From positions 161,572,615 through 161,636,614 of the forward strand of contig NC_051850.1 in assembly GCF_905115235.1 (NCBI RefSeq): 64,000 nucleotides of DNA. Direction: 5' to 3'. Each line of letters starts with the position of its first letter. The stretch's first letter is position 1. Position numbers and translations under genes: made by a program. Below are positions 1 to 11,660 of this stretch, piece after piece. The notes under the pieces were generated by a model. The model saw only the letters and a list, made by a program, of their open reading frames with translations. It did no database searches and was not told the origin of the DNA. This DNA comes from Hermetia illucens. Taxonomy: Eukaryota > Arthropoda > Insecta > Diptera > Stratiomyidae.

Positions 1-539
1 TACACGTCTGCAGTCGCTTAGGCCTAGAATGTCCAGGGCGTGTTGATGGTAGGAAAATAGTTTCGCAATTTGTAGACTACTAGCCCCCAAATTTCTATCC
101 CTTAGAGTCGGCTAAATCCTAGCTTAATATTAGCTTAATTTTGCAATATCTTCATTTGTTTTACCTTTGAACTCTCCAATTTCTGCTATTATTTACTATT
201 GAGACTAAATCAAAAGCGACATTTTCAAATTTCATTCCTTCCGCAACTCTAGATACGGTGGAAATTGTTAGTTGGGGATCCGCCTCTTGATCTTATTCAG
301 TTTTTGTTAGAAGACGCTATCGAGGACCACCCATTGTCACTATTTGGATTTTCTCGTAATGAGTAGCGATCTTTGCAAATCCTTTATTATTTTATCGACA
401 GTTGTTGGTATGGCGCCTTGAGTGCTAGTTGGCCTCATCGTTTTGCATGACAGGCGGAGTCCGTGCCTTGTATTCAAATTTTGCTTTAGTTATAGTTATT
501 TCGTCGTATTTTTTCGATTCAATATCCCTTTGGCAGCCC

Positions 540-1080
540 TTCGGTGAATACAGTCGGTGTTCTACTGGCGGCTGTCGGGGGCCGAGTTTACTCGCACTAC
601 CTAGCAGCCGCTGGCCTAAGATGGCGAAAGCTTACGAGCTGTGCCAAGTCAAGGAGAATTTGGGCCGCTTATAACATAGCCCAATTACGAGAGCTCCTGT
701 GCAAGGCGCGTGGAAATGCATTCAAAATTACGGCGGTCTGCACGGGGCAATAGGGGACCATGCCGACAGGCTTGGCATACCCTACAATTCGCATCACCGG
801 AGCTGCGGAGAAGGAAGGGAAATCCTCATGCACTTTATCTGCGATTGCCCAGCTCTAGCTAGAGTGAGGCTACGGACACTGGGTAAACATTCTTTGGGGA
901 CTTTAGAGAGATTTCGTGAATGCTACAGGCTGGCTCTGAAGATCCGAGCCGGCTAGACTCTGCCTTCCTGTTCCCATAACAGCAGTCACGGTCTTAGGAG
1001 TTTGTGGTATCAAAACGGCGCACCACAGCGCTAATTGGGCTCCTCAGAGCGGCCACTGATAGCTACCTACCTACCATCCC
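540..1080 (+). mobile_element. LINE 3' fragment, C-terminal zinc-finger region
   Basis: Decayed, 5'-truncated non-LTR retrotransposon tail lying before the Cip4 exon, probably within its last intron. The readable part resembles the C-terminal region of Jockey/I-type ORF2 proteins. A segment around 590-750 has the leucine/arginine-rich stretch leading to 'KITAVCTG'. It is followed in another frame (about 730-955) by 'RLGIPYN', 'CRSCG'-like residues and 'HFICDCPALARVRLRTLG', a Cys/His knuckle followed by the usual hydrophobic tail. Frames change at least once, so it is dead. Clade assignment is weak. Confidence 0.6.
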
Positions 1081-1270
1081 TTTGAAAAATCAATTCCAGT
1101 TCCGCTCCTCTTGTCAACTACATCTTTGTGTATTATTTACATCCAAAACCTGCTTTGTCCATAAACAGATTGTTGCTACGACTGCGACCTTTAGTAGAGC
1201 TATCGTATTTGTGCCTATTCATCACTATGTTATTTTGAAACAATACTTATCCTATTATATTTTGTTGTAG

Positions 1271-1434
1271 CCACCAGCGAAGGAAGCATTCCAATGACTG
1301 AAGGTGAAGAGCTTCAAGTGATAGAACTGGATCAAGGCGATGGTTGGACAAGAGTACGACGACTAAACGGTCCAAACGGTTGGGAGGAAGGATTTGTGCC
1401 AACAAGTTACATCGAAAGTACTTTATTCGCTTAA
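1271..1434 (+). CDS. Cip4: Terminal coding exon, Cip4/Toca-1-like protein (SH3 C-terminus)
   Basis: Last exon of an F-BAR/SH3 adaptor of the Cip4/Toca-1/FNBP1 family, which links Cdc42 to WASP-dependent actin assembly during endocytosis. A polypyrimidine-rich stretch ends in the acceptor 'ttgttgtag' at 1262-1270. The exon enters in phase 1 (two bases complete a codon) and runs 54 codons to TAA at 1432-1434. The peptide reads TSEGSIPM, then [20 protein letters not shown], then [11 protein letters not shown]. These are the RT loop, the nSrc/Trp region (GDGWTR) and the 3-10 helix (VPTSYIE) of an SH3 domain, and are nearly diagnostic of this family's C-terminus. Upstream exons lie outside the window, so the gene is partial here. 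The reading frame is intact and unlike the surrounding repeat debris. Confidence 0.88.
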
Positions 1435-1497
1435 ATATAAAACTTTAACGATAACTACGATTACGATTATTATATTTACTAATTATAAGTTAATGTT

Positions 1498-1503
1498 AAT
1501 AAA
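1498..1503 (+). terminator. Polyadenylation signal of the Cip4-like gene
   Basis: AATAAA 64 bases after the TAA stop in an AT-rich 3' UTR. Placement is normal for the end of the Cip4-like transcript. Confidence 0.7.
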
Positions 1504-3190
1504 CAAAAACTTTGTAAGTAAACAAATGCTAGGCGCAAAATGATATATTCTATGTACAATTTCATTGACTCAGAAACCAACACCACACCATCATTATTGC
1601 ACTTTTATTCACACATTCATACACAATATAAATCAATTACATTAAATGTCTGAGTCAACGCTAGATGAAAACGTGGAAAGGATTTATGAATCCTTGCGGT
1701 AATCTGTGTCTCAATCGCAGCTTATTCACCACACGGATGACTTCCCTACGAAAATGATTAGTAGCGATAAAACTTAGTTGTTGAGAGTATTAAATGTAAT
1801 CCGTGCGTGAGCTGCGTGAACGACAACTTTAGAACGTTTAGCACGAATCGTTTTTTGATTGAAAATCTGAAGGGGAAATAATCAAGTCGGTGTAGCAAAG
1901 ATAATTGATTTCCCGAGATAAATCAAATTAGATAAAGTTTATCCATATTTTGTGTGATCTATGCCTTTACGTTTCGCCACGATCCGTGGATTCGGCGATC
2001 AGATATAGAAAAATGAATATTTTTTTTAATAATTCAGACAAAGTTGGAGAAGTAATAACATACTTGAACTATCGCATTTTTGTACGGCTTAAATGTATTC
2101 TTTATTAGTTCTTCGTTGCATATTCTGTATGTTATTATTTCAGTAATTTTTAATAAGGAGTACTTGTGAAACTAATTATACACATACGAGGAGAACTCTT
2201 CAAACTACACTTAGGTAGGGCTTGAGACTGCATAAGAGGTAAATTTGAAAAGAGAACAAATATTAGTCGAAATGGAATAAAGTGAATATTCGCAATATTT
2301 TGAATTAAAAAAAAATCTTTGAAGAAAGAAGAATACATCTTCGTCATTGTAACGCAAATTCGAGATGGTAAATTATCGGATGAGAGTAAAGAAAGGAATA
2401 TATCGACTTCAGTTTTATATAGTCATTTAACATTATTTCGTTAAACTGTAATTTTCTACATAAGAACATATTTTTGTTTTATTATTTCTATTAATTAAGA
2501 TGAGAGGCAATTTTATTTGATAACTTGATGTGTATAGTACTAAATAATACAAAAAGGACGCCTTTTACTTTTTGGTTGTAAATTTTATATCGAACATTTT
2601 TAAAAGAAAATATGAAAATGTGAAATTTATATAATTGGTTTTATTCTAGACTCTGGATAATCTGAGAATATACCCTAGTCCACAGAAAGCATGTACATCC
2701 TTACACTTCCGGATTTATTGAATTGGAAACTTAAATTTCAACTTCAGAGTCGTAAAAGATAAATTTCTTCTTACCACCTCTACGTGTCAATTTGAAAACT
2801 AACAATCAACTACACATATGTGAGGCCATCTTTTTTATGTATTTTGGTTTTATGTTTATATTTTTAGTGCTATAATTCGGTAGTGGTGGCTTCTGTAAAG
2901 GTAAATCAAAACGAAGTAGTCGTGATTTTCATACACTTTTTATTCACTATCCAAATGTAGGTATTCAAAAAATTATAGTTGGACACTACTAGAATTTTAC
3001 TGTTTTTGTTGGACGAACTTGAACTGACGATAGCAGAACAGAGAGTTGATGATTTTGATAAAATGGGGCGGTTTCATTAAATTTCTCATGAAATTGGTCC
3101 ATTAGTTCACTTCAGTGTTGCCCCATGTCCACGCTGTTCTTCACAAAGAAGTCTGCTGATAATACTCTTTAAATTACACAACCCTTTCAT
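1504..3190. other. AT-rich intergenic DNA, no feature recognised
   Basis: About 1.7 kb of AT-rich sequence with only short chance reading frames. I see no gene, RNA or clear transposon here. Confidence 0.5.
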
Positions 3191-3199
3191 TGGATCTCT

Positions 3200-6100
3200 G
3201 AGTAACAATCTTCTTTTTTTTTTCGGCCTTTGTCCCGTTCACAAGCGGCGTTGGCTCGTCGTGATTGGTTTCGCCATTTGGCTCTATCAAATGCCTGATC
3301 TGGATGCAATCTCGAGGCTTTTAAATCCCCATCCAGCGTATCAAGCGACCGTTGTTTTGGCCGGCCTTTTGGTCGTTTACCATTGACTTCGATGTTCAAA
3401 CTAATCTTGGCAAGTGAATTTTCGTTAGCGCGAATTATGTGATCATACCATCGAAGACGTATCTCTTGCAATTTTTCTGTGATCGGTGCAACACTCTATC
3501 GATCGCGGATATCCTCATTTCGGATGTGATCAAAACGTGTCACGCCACTAGTCAACGCAAAATCTTCGTCTTCATTACCGCAAGACGTCGTTCATTGTCT
3601 CTTATAGTCAGCCAGAACTCAGAACCATAGAGAGCGGCAAGACCGACGACATTGCAGTAAATTTTAGATTTGAGACGTTCGTTAATGCGTCGACCACAAA
3701 GAATATCAGTTGTGGAATGCCACTTCAACCTTGTTACGTTAATGCGTGAAACAATTTCATAGCGCAGTTTTCCATTGGCTGATAGCGTTGACTCGAGGTA
3801 TTTAAATCGCTCAGTTCAGGGCAGATCACTGACAGTGATTGTGCCTGTTTCATGGGGATCGGTCGTCAAAAATTCAGTTTTGTTTAAATTCAATCTGAGA
3901 CCGTGTTGCATGAGGCGATCATTTCATTTTTGAACAAGTTGCTCGAGATCATTTTTGCTATCAGCTGGGAAAACATCATCTACATAAAGCAGTGTGTACG
4001 GCGCTGGACGTTGGATATCGTTCAGTTCGGGACAGGTCACTGCCGCTGACAGTGATTGTGCCCGTTTCATGGGGATCGGTCGTCAAAAATTCTGTTTTAT
4101 TCAGATTCAATTTGAGAGCGTGTTGCATGAGGCGATCATTCGAGTTTTGGACAAATTGCTCGGGATCATTTTTGCTATTAGATGATAGGAAAACATCATC
4201 TGCATGAAGCAGCGTATAGTGCTGGACGTTGGATGTCTCGTCTGACAGTGTCCATAATAAGAACGAAGAGGAATGGTGAGAGGGCGCTTCCTTGATGAAC
4301 ATCAACAGAGGCACGAAGCGGTTTTGATACACCCGCCATACTTCGTACTTTCGGATCATGGTAGAGCAATTGAACCCAGCGCACGAGCTCTTCTGGCACT
4401 AAGTGTTGTCGTAGAGCATACCAGATGAGTTTGTGTGGGACACGATCAATCGCTTTCTCCAGATCCAGAAATGTAATGTAAAGAGGGCGATGCTTCTCAC
4501 GGTGTTTCTCCATGAGTAACCACACAGCGTGTATTGCGTCAGTAGGTCCACAGTTCCTGACAATTCCGGCTTGATTCACGGTTATTTCAACGATTTCGCG
4601 AATACGGTTGTCAAGCATGCGTTCAAAAATCTTCATGGTATGAGAAAGTAACCGGATCGGACGGTAATTTGAATATTCTACTCGACTACCTTTCTTTTTC
4701 CATATTGGAACAGTGGTACTTTCTTGCCAGTCAGATGGTGTTCTACCTTCCTGAATAACCCTATTGAAGAATTCACTGAGCCACAGTTTTGGCTCGCAGC
4801 TCTTCGCTTTCCAGAGCTCAGATGCGATGTCGTCAGGTCTTGGTGCTTTCCCCGATTGTATTCGTTTTATTGCTTCCTCGACTTCAGTTGCGATGACAGG
4901 TGGAACTGCTCCAAATGTCGGCAATTTGTGGAAATGGAGGATGAGCAAATTCTTCAGTTGAAATCGCGACTCGACAGTTGGTAAGCGTCATTAACGCAAC
5001 AAAAGTGTTCGATATCTTGTGTGCGTTCGTATTGGCTTTTGGCAAGTCGATACAGATCTCTCTCCTGTGTGTCCAGTTTATTGTAAAGATGTTCGCTCGG
5101 GTGACAGCGACTGCTTTCTTTGCTTCCCAGTTGGCATTCTTATAAATTTGACAATTGGCCAGCGTTTTATCGTCGAGAAACGCGAAGTTGCGTTTCTTTT
5201 CACGGACCTTCATTTCAACATCGTCATTCCAAAGCCAAGCATCTCGGTTGATGTCTCGCTTACCTGGCTTGGTGAACCCGAGGGTAGCAGAAACGGATTT
5301 GTGGATCGTGTCTTTCATTTGGTTCCACGATTCTTCCACATTCGTAATGGTTGGTAATCGCGTAAGTGAAATCATTTCTTCTTTCTTCTCACGAAATCGC
5401 CACCATTTATTACGTAGCGGGCCAGTGCGTTCGCTGTTTTATCGGTGGCTTCATTCCCACGACAGCAATCAACGGCCGATGTTGAGGTGTGATGGTATCA
5501 TAGGGGACGACTTTGAAATCAGTGACAGTGGTAAAATGTCGGCGTCTTATGAGAATATAGTCGATTTGCGTTTTACTGTTTCCACTATAAAATGTAGGAA
5601 GATGAGATAATCGTTTGATGAACCATGTATTCATAAGTTCAAGATCATGGGTGTCCGCAAAATCGATTACACGCTCGCCACCCTCATTGCGCGCTCCAAA
5701 TCCCTTACCCCCATGGCACTTGTTACCGGCTGCCTTTTCACCCACATGACCATTAAGATCGCCGGTAATGATAATATAGTTATCAGCAGGCACGTTAAAA
5801 GTTTTTCCATCGAGAAGTTACGAGAAGGCATCTTTCTCGGCATGCGTACCCGGTGAAGATGTGAATACAGCGATCGGTTTATATCAGCTTATATAATATA
5901 ATGGTGAGCTTCATCAGCCGATCATAAAATCGTTCAACTTCTTTAATGGCATCACGGAAACCCTCTAAGATTTCAATGTCAACACCACTTGAGTGTGTCG
6001 GCTATCGAAATAGAGAAGTTTATAGCCATTTTTACCGCGTTCGACTTCAATATTACAACTTTTGGCTCCAGACCATCGGGTTTCTTGCAGAGCGCAAATA

Positions 6101-6352
6101 TCAGTGCGCCTTTTCCGAAAGGCTCTTGCGACTTCCTCGGTCTTTTCACTTTAGATGCCAACATTTAGCGTGTTTTGCTCGGACTAACTTGCTTACGACC
6201 TGACGCCGTCCAAGCGTCGAGAACCCTTGCCCATTTCTCGGCAGGAGCGAGGCCCGTCCTGCCGCGTCGGCTGAGGTGGACGTGCTAGCATTTTTCCGAG
6301 GCTTGTTACTCGATCCGATCATCTTGTTTCTAACGACATTGTATGCGGGGCA
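3200..6352 (-). mobile_element. RTE-type LINE, family 'alpha', copy 1 (nearly full length, decayed)
   Basis: Minus-strand non-LTR retrotransposon. Reading 5' to 3' on that strand: a short leader near 6.35 kb; an APE-type endonuclease (about 5.8-5.4 kb, with 'IIITGDLNGHVGEKA' carrying the catalytic Asp and 'DYILIRRRHF'); a linker (5.37-4.9 kb); reverse transcriptase (4948-4196, with 'SGKAPRPDDIASELW', 'YSNYRPIRLLSHTMKI', 'FLDLEKAIDRVPHKLIW' and 'HQGSALSPFLFVLIMDTV'); and a basic C-terminus (3471-3211, 'GKRPKGRPKQRSLDTL'). The arrangement and sequences fit RTE-like endonuclease-reverse transcriptases. Frames are broken in several places, so it is inactive. The 3' end is A-rich (a T run at about 3213-3221 on the plus strand). 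A second copy lies at 28.7-31.4 kb. Confidence 0.85.
3806..4219 (-). repeat. Imperfect ~200-bp tandem duplication inside LINE alpha copy 1
   Basis: The segment at about 3806-4005 is repeated at about 4018-4219. Both carry the minus-strand block encoding 'LMQHALKLNLNKTEFLTTDPHETGTITVSGSD', with many differences between them. It encodes the part of RT just after the YADD region. Alpha copy 2 has this block once, so the duplication is specific to copy 1. Confidence 0.75.
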
Positions 6353-6489
6353 ATCTGTGTTCAAAGGATATACGGCCGAACTCAAATTGATCGAACTAAG
6401 ATTTCACGGTTTTCTTATATCGTCATTGCTGGCATTCCAGTTTGAGTTTATTTATGTCGTACATTGTTCTTTTCCCACATTCAATGCGT

Positions 6490-6555
6490 GTGGTGGTCGA
6501 GATTTTTTAGCTTTTCTATCTTTTGACCCTGGGTTCGAATCCCGGTTGTCATGGA
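6490..6555 (+). repeat. tRNA-like (pol III) segment, probable SINE head
   Basis: The stretch 'GGGTTCGAATCCC' at about 6531-6543 is a consensus pol III B box inside a base-paired T-arm. An A-box-like 'GTGGTGGTCGAGATT' lies about 40 bases upstream. The presumed acceptor stem does not pair and the anticodon region is T-rich, so this is not a working tRNA. A tRNA-derived SINE running to about 6680 is the likelier reading. No second copy was seen in the window. Confidence 0.45.
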
Positions 6556-6925
6556 TATTTTTGTTTATTTATCACTTGCAAAGCATTAAGTTTGATAATA
6601 ATGAAACTGAAACCCAGCCTTATTGAAGCCCGGGACTGTGTATAAGCGCTATACACCGCAAAGGAGTAAACAGGAGAAATACAAAGGCAAACGTTTAGAT
6701 GCCAAATATACGCTTAGCCCTAAACTACCCTGAAATTGAATGCTGTGTTTTTTAAAAAGCGCTAACACAAAATAAGAATACCAATTTGAAGAGCAGAGTC
6801 GATTCGATTATATATTCTTGTAATCTATGATCACTAAATTTAATAATAATAACACAAATTGAGCCCAAAACGCAATCATGGGGCTACAACTCGCTCAAAT
6901 AATTTAATTTTAGGTATATCCACTT

Positions 6926-7180
6926 TTACCGGCAACAGTTTGCTTTTTGTGCACTTGTTTCTATCGCCAAAAGATGTTTCCCTGTTAAGTTTGCGACCTT
7001 ATTCACATACTCCAAAAAGTCTGCGCCTATGATAGGTCTTTTCACGTTAGCAATATAAAACGCTGAAAGCTGTTTGCATTCGAATCCTACATCCGTGTTA
7101 AACAAGGAAGTCTCAAGCGTTTTAGATGGTGTTAAATTAGCATCGTAGAGAAGTATATCGTTTGGTTGAAAGGTATTATA
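6926..7180 (-). mobile_element. Gypsy-type (Ty3) protease-region fossil
   Basis: Old LTR-retrotransposon fragment. The minus-strand peptide contains 'VKRPIIGADFLEYVNKVANL', matching the C-terminal part of Gypsy-family aspartic protease, where the conserved 'PIIGADFL' precedes the RT region. It is isolated and broken. No LTRs were recognised around it. Confidence 0.65.
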
Positions 7181-7852
7181 AGAGTTTGAACGGGGAAAAC
7201 AGATGCTCCAACTCATGTGTCTATAAGGTATGTCAAATCGTCAGTGGGGAGGCGCTTAGAACGATGATCCACTACGTCCATGAATCACCATTGATCCTGC
7301 TTTTAATTTTTGTAACGATGATTATCGAAGCAGACAATGACGGGTCTGAATCATTGTGGACAGGGTCGATGTGGTTAATGCTTTAACCACCTTTTCGAGA
7401 GTTGCTCAGCTAGTCCAAGGTAGCTTACTGTACTTATGAAGGGGGTAAGTCGCTCCCGAAATATATATTTACATTTGAAACCAAAAATTATAGTTTGGAG
7501 GAAGCTACCCCTTGTCTATTCATTTTAGGCTAGACTACAAGTAGCAGGTGAAAATCTAATCTCTTACTGTTAGAGCCTGTACTGCTCAGCAAAACGTATT
7601 GAAGTATCATTGATCTATTAAAGATTTAATAGAAGTAACACTTGTTTTATAGGTCTTCATTGTATCGACCAACAAAGTAACATGTAGTATCACCAAAGTA
7701 ATTTGTTATGTGCAGACCTCCATGCAATTGAGCCCGTGCATTTCAGAAAAACACATATGAATAATATTATATTGGGAACAGTTTTGAATTGAATGAGAAA
7801 ACTTGTCGACTACAATGGAAATGCGAAATTAAGACCCAGTGAATCCAAATCC

Positions 7853-7960
7853 ACTTCTTTTTTTTTCTTCAGCCTTTGTCCCGTTCGCAAACGGGGTTGG
7901 CTCGTAGTGATCGGTTTCGCCATTTTATTTTATCAAATGCCTGATCTGGATGCAATCGCG
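7853..7960 (-). mobile_element. 108-bp LINE alpha 3' stub with perfect target-site duplication
   Basis: A very short 5'-truncated insertion of the alpha 3' end, with the same 'gcctttgtcccgttcgcaa' block as 3.2 kb, preceded by a T-rich run (the minus-strand A tail). It is bracketed by the 15-bp direct repeat 'agtgaatccaaatcc' at 7838-7852 and 7961-7975. The duplication shows a target-primed insertion event, not a remnant of a longer copy. Confidence 0.85.
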
Positions 7961-8182
7961 AGTGAATCCAAATCCGCTATACTTCAAAATGTTCGAAGCA
8001 TTGGTCTTTGGTCATGAATTCATTGCTCGTAGAGACCTGTTAACTCTGTGGTTTATGTACTATCGGAAGGGTGGTCCAAAAATAATAAATAATTGACATT
8101 TAGAAGTACAAATTATATTTGAATTTCGACATATTTCGTTTATATCGTTGTTCAGTGTTTGTCCCATTCCAAAGGGGGAACG

Positions 8183-8230
8183 TCAGAACGTCAGTCGTTT
8201 ATAGACTCAGAACGTCAGTCGTTTACAGAC
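8183..8230 (+). repeat. Two-copy 24-bp tandem repeat
   Basis: The unit beginning 'tcagaacgtcagtcgttta' occurs at 8183-8206 and 8207-8230 with one mismatch. Function unknown; probably a replication-slippage duplication. Confidence 0.8.
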
Positions 8231-8404
8231 TCAATACTGCTTAAAAATACATATTGCGAAATTTTTGTTTTCCATCTCCTTTTCTCTCCAGGCACTTTTC
8301 GCATTTTTTCCCTATTTGCTCTGTGTACTGGAAGCCGATTGTAGCGACTCCCATTTCTCGTTACTCAGTCATTGTTATTCTCTTTATACAAGGAAGCGGA
8401 TGCC

Positions 8405-8482
8405 GTGTATCTAATAGGCAGTACCCGTACTAAATCGACCGGGTTTGTGAAATTGTTTTGTAAAAGCTTGTCCGTACACATC
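8405..8482 (+). mobile_element. Fragment related to the 53.2-kb MITE
   Basis: Contains 'taggcagtaccc', 'actaaa', 'aagctt' and 'tgtacacatca' in the same order and nearly the same spacing as the left end of the MITE at 53241. Only this end is recognisable, and no matching right terminus was found nearby. Confidence 0.55.
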
Positions 8483-8599
8483 ATAGGCCCTCAACATTTA
8501 GCAGTGGCTATTACGTGTATGGATAAGCTTTCCTAATATTCGCAAGTCCGATTCATTTAGTGTGGACCCTGTCCTGTCCTGGTGGAAGCGGCTACACGA

Positions 8600-9350
8600 T
8601 TTTCGAAAAGATTCTAATTAACCATGCCATAGATGTGCCTCCTTCAACCTCGAAAGGAACTATAGGGGGCAGAACAAGCTATTCTAGCGACAGCCAAGCG
8701 GCTATTAGTCTTACCAGGTAAAATCCAAACTGGTATGGGAATGCCTTAACGAACTCAACACGCTCGGTTCGTTCAATAAGGTCTAGGTTCCAGGAAGGCA
8801 CTGAGTCAGCAGATGAGCTGGCCAGGAAAGGAACAGCAACGCCGCTATATGGGCCATAGCCATTCTATCGAGTCGGAAGTGGATTCATGACCACGACATT
8901 GAAAAATGAAGAAAAACGGCTGAGCGAACTTGACTGGGCCAATTTACCAGGAAGGGAATAGTCCAGGGTGCTCATTGAGGGATACGAACCCAAGCGCTCG
9001 AAAGATTATTTGAACCTCACCAAGAAAGGCCTCCGGATCATAGTGGAAATACTTACTGGTCACTGTAGGCTAAACTATCGCCTGGGGAAACTAGGGATAC
9101 CTACGGACACTATCTGAAGATTCTGTGAGGAGAGTGACGAAACCTCTGGGACAGTGTCCGGAACTTGTGCAAAGTAGATTGGGAGAATATTTTATACCCC
9201 GATGCCAGATTGAAATACTTGGAAGTAGGGATCATAATAAAGTTTCAGTCGGTTTAAACGATATACTATAGTTTATAGGCGTGCTATAACCAGTAAACAG
9301 GCACAATAGTTCTTTTAGGATCCAGTGACAATATTATTATTATTAGTTAT
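8600..9350 (+). mobile_element. LOA-type LINE 3' fragment
   Basis: Plus-strand fragment matching the C-terminal third of the LOA-like ORF2 at 55.7-58.3 kb: 'SKLVWECLNELNTLG' (RNase H region), 'SADELARKGT', the 'LTGHCRLNYRLGKLGI' stretch and a Cys-rich tail. It ends in a short (ATT)n run at about 9335-9350, like the tail of the 55.6-kb copy. Several frame changes; dead. Confidence 0.75.
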
Positions 9351-10546
9351 CGTAGCTTCTTTATTCAGCAGCTAGTCGTGCCCACACTTTAAAATCAAAC
9401 CGCTCTAACCTATTTATTATTTACTTAAGTTTTTTAAAATTTAATTACACCATTCTCTTGCTGACTAAAGTTAATTTGTCCTACTGACTGTATATGGAAA
9501 GTTGAGGCCAGCCAGGTGCAATGCTTCCTCAATTGCAAGGAAGCGTTGGGAAATGTGGCTTCCAAAGTGTTACACTGGAGTAACGCATCTCTTGTTGTAA
9601 TGATACTTATAACATCCGCTAAGGCAGGCAAAATCGCGTGAAAGGTACGAGAAACTCACCGAAAAACGTACTGCTAGGGCATTGACGCAACTTCCAGTTA
9701 CTCCAACGTTCAATTTCACCTTAGTCCGAATGTTCTATATGTTTAATTACTGACGCTTAAAAATAGTTGTGAGGATTCGATAAGCGACCGTTTCGATTCG
9801 ATCGAAAACAAAGAAAAATGTCCGCTACGCGATCAGTTTTCCATCTGTCTGGCTATAGTCAGCCACAGCTAACCGAACTGATAGATTTAGAAAATATTTA
9901 TCAGTCTGGTTCATCGGATCAGCGTCATTTTGATAAAATTGGCTGATGCAATACTGATCGAAGAAGACAAAAGGTTATAGTCAAATAACTAATGCCAGGC
10001 GGAAGTGGCAGTGGTTAGGTCCCACTTTAAGAAAGGGCGACAACTCTATTGCTGTTATTTAATGGGATCTATGTCCATGGCCAAAGAATAGGTGTAGCTA
10101 GAAATATCTAAAACTGCTTAAGAGTTTGTAAATTTCTACAATTTTTAACAGTTCATTAATACGATATAACTTTCGGAGGCACAAGTTGCCGTAACTTAAT
10201 TTTATTCTGGTTAATAGAAATTTTCAGCATATGTGGTGGTTCAAAGGCATGTTTAATTTATGACTTGTCCTGGTCATAAACTAAACACTTGTCCCAGTCA
10301 CAAACTAAACTAAACTGAATAATCTATGGTATTCGTCATTTTTCTCCTCGTTCTACCTTGGCAATAAAGCTTTTTTTGTAAGTTTTTTTTTTCCATTTTT
10401 TCACCGTTGAAGGTGTCCCTTAACAGGTACAAGTTCCCGAACCCTTTTTTGAGACGCATCCAACAACGCTGATACTGGATGCTTTAAGGTGCTTTGGAGC
10501 AATTTGTTGGAGGATGTTGATGATTGGAAAGGCTCGAAAAGATAAT
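9351..10546. other. Intergenic DNA, no feature recognised
   Basis: No convincing reading frame, RNA gene or repeat boundary found. Confidence 0.45.
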
Positions 10547-11660
10547 TCATCATCAACAACGGCGCAACAACCGGTATCCGGTCTAGGCCTGCCTTAATAA
10601 GGTACTTCGGAAACCCCGGTTTTGCGCCGGGGTTAGTGGCGATATCTGTAAAAGCTGTTTTGCGTCCTGACCTATGCTATCGTCCATCCTTATGTAGGGA
10701 GAATTCTTCTCTCGAACGCGGCCAAGAGTTCGTTTGTTGGTCAGAACCCAAGTCTCCGAGGAATACATAAGGACTGGCAAAATCATTGTCCTGTACAGTA
10801 AGAACTTTGACCCTATGGTGAGACGTTTCGAGCGGAACAGTTTTTGTAAGCTGAAATAGGCTCTGTTGGCTGACAACAACTGTGCGCGGATTTCATCATC
10901 GTAGCTGTTATTGGTTGTGATTTACGACCTTAGATAGGAAAAATTATCAACGGTCTCAAAGTTGTAGTCTCCTATCTTTATTCTTCCCGTTTGACTAATG
11001 CGATTTGATGTTGTTGGTTGGTTAGTTTTCGGTGCTGACGTTGCCACCATAATATACAGGGTGCGGCAGCTTACCTTCCTTTTTTCAAAACTCAATAAAA
11101 ACTATTGTATGCATCGGAAAATATTTATTTATTTTTTATAATGTAGGTACATGTCTAAAGTTTTTATTTACATTGTTTTGAAGATCAAATCTGTTAGGTG
11201 ACGTCCCCCATTCTCCATACATTGCGTAAACCGATTTCTGGCGTTTGTCATGACTCTTGTTAGCAACATTGACGCTCTCACTGCTTCAATGTTCTCAGGT
11301 CATCTAACGGGCCGAGGGATTCCAGTTCTTCCTTTTGTCGCACTTGCAGTTTGTCTGAATGTAGTGACCCATGTAACAATTGATTTGCGATTCCGAAATG
11401 CACGCTGTGTTGCAATGACCGAACATCCGCTTGAAAAGTAAATCTCAACGGCAAAGGCACGCTCCTCACTATTCGAACGCATGACGGCGACTGAACCGTG
11501 TCGGGACAAAACTTTACAGTATCCCCTCTTGAACGAGACCACTAGCGCTCCGCTATGACATCAACTAACTCAGTGGCGCGCATTTTAAAAAAGGAAGTTA
11601 TGCTGCCGCACCCTGTATTTTGTCTTATCTTCATTGCCGTAATAATTTTACTAATCACAT
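10547..11660 (-). mobile_element. RTE-type LINE, family 'beta', 3' portion split by a Tc1-like element
   Basis: Minus-strand 3' end of family beta. It starts at the terminal 'catcatcaacaacggcgcaa' block, then 'CCGGTATCCGGTCTAGGCC', then coding for 'SANRAYFSLQKLFRSKRLTIGS' and 'LPVLMYSSETWVL'. The sequence continues past the Tc1-like insertion at 11055-11617 for a few tens of bases, and the resumed part aligns with the beta copy at about 61.14 kb. The 5' portion is missing. Confidence 0.75.
11055..11617 (-). mobile_element. Tc1/mariner-superfamily element, internally deleted copy 1
   Basis: Cut-and-paste DNA transposon bounded by inverted repeats beginning 'TACAGGGTGCGGCAGC', with TA at both ends (11055 and 11617). 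It is inserted in a beta LINE. The minus-strand frame at 11542-11300 encodes an N-terminal helix-turn-helix: 'SEERAFAVEIYFSSGCSVIA' then 'TQRAF' and 'KSIVTWVTTFRQTAS'. The DDE domain is deleted except for its last codons near the other end (about 11200-11255). Total length 563 bp, so it is non-autonomous. Copy 2 lies at 50888-51817. Confidence 0.88.

Noticed and set aside
1004-1270. 88-codon frame just before the Cip4 exon as coding sequence
   Set aside because: It runs into the polypyrimidine tract and splice acceptor, and is partly LINE tail. The protein match starts only at 1271.
6490-6555. Functional tRNA gene
   Set aside because: Only the T-arm/B box is convincing. The acceptor and anticodon arms do not fold and there is no terminator in the right place.
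8183-8230. CRISPR-like or regulatory direct repeats
   Set aside because: Only two abutting 24-bp units without spacers in a eukaryotic context; simple tandem duplication.
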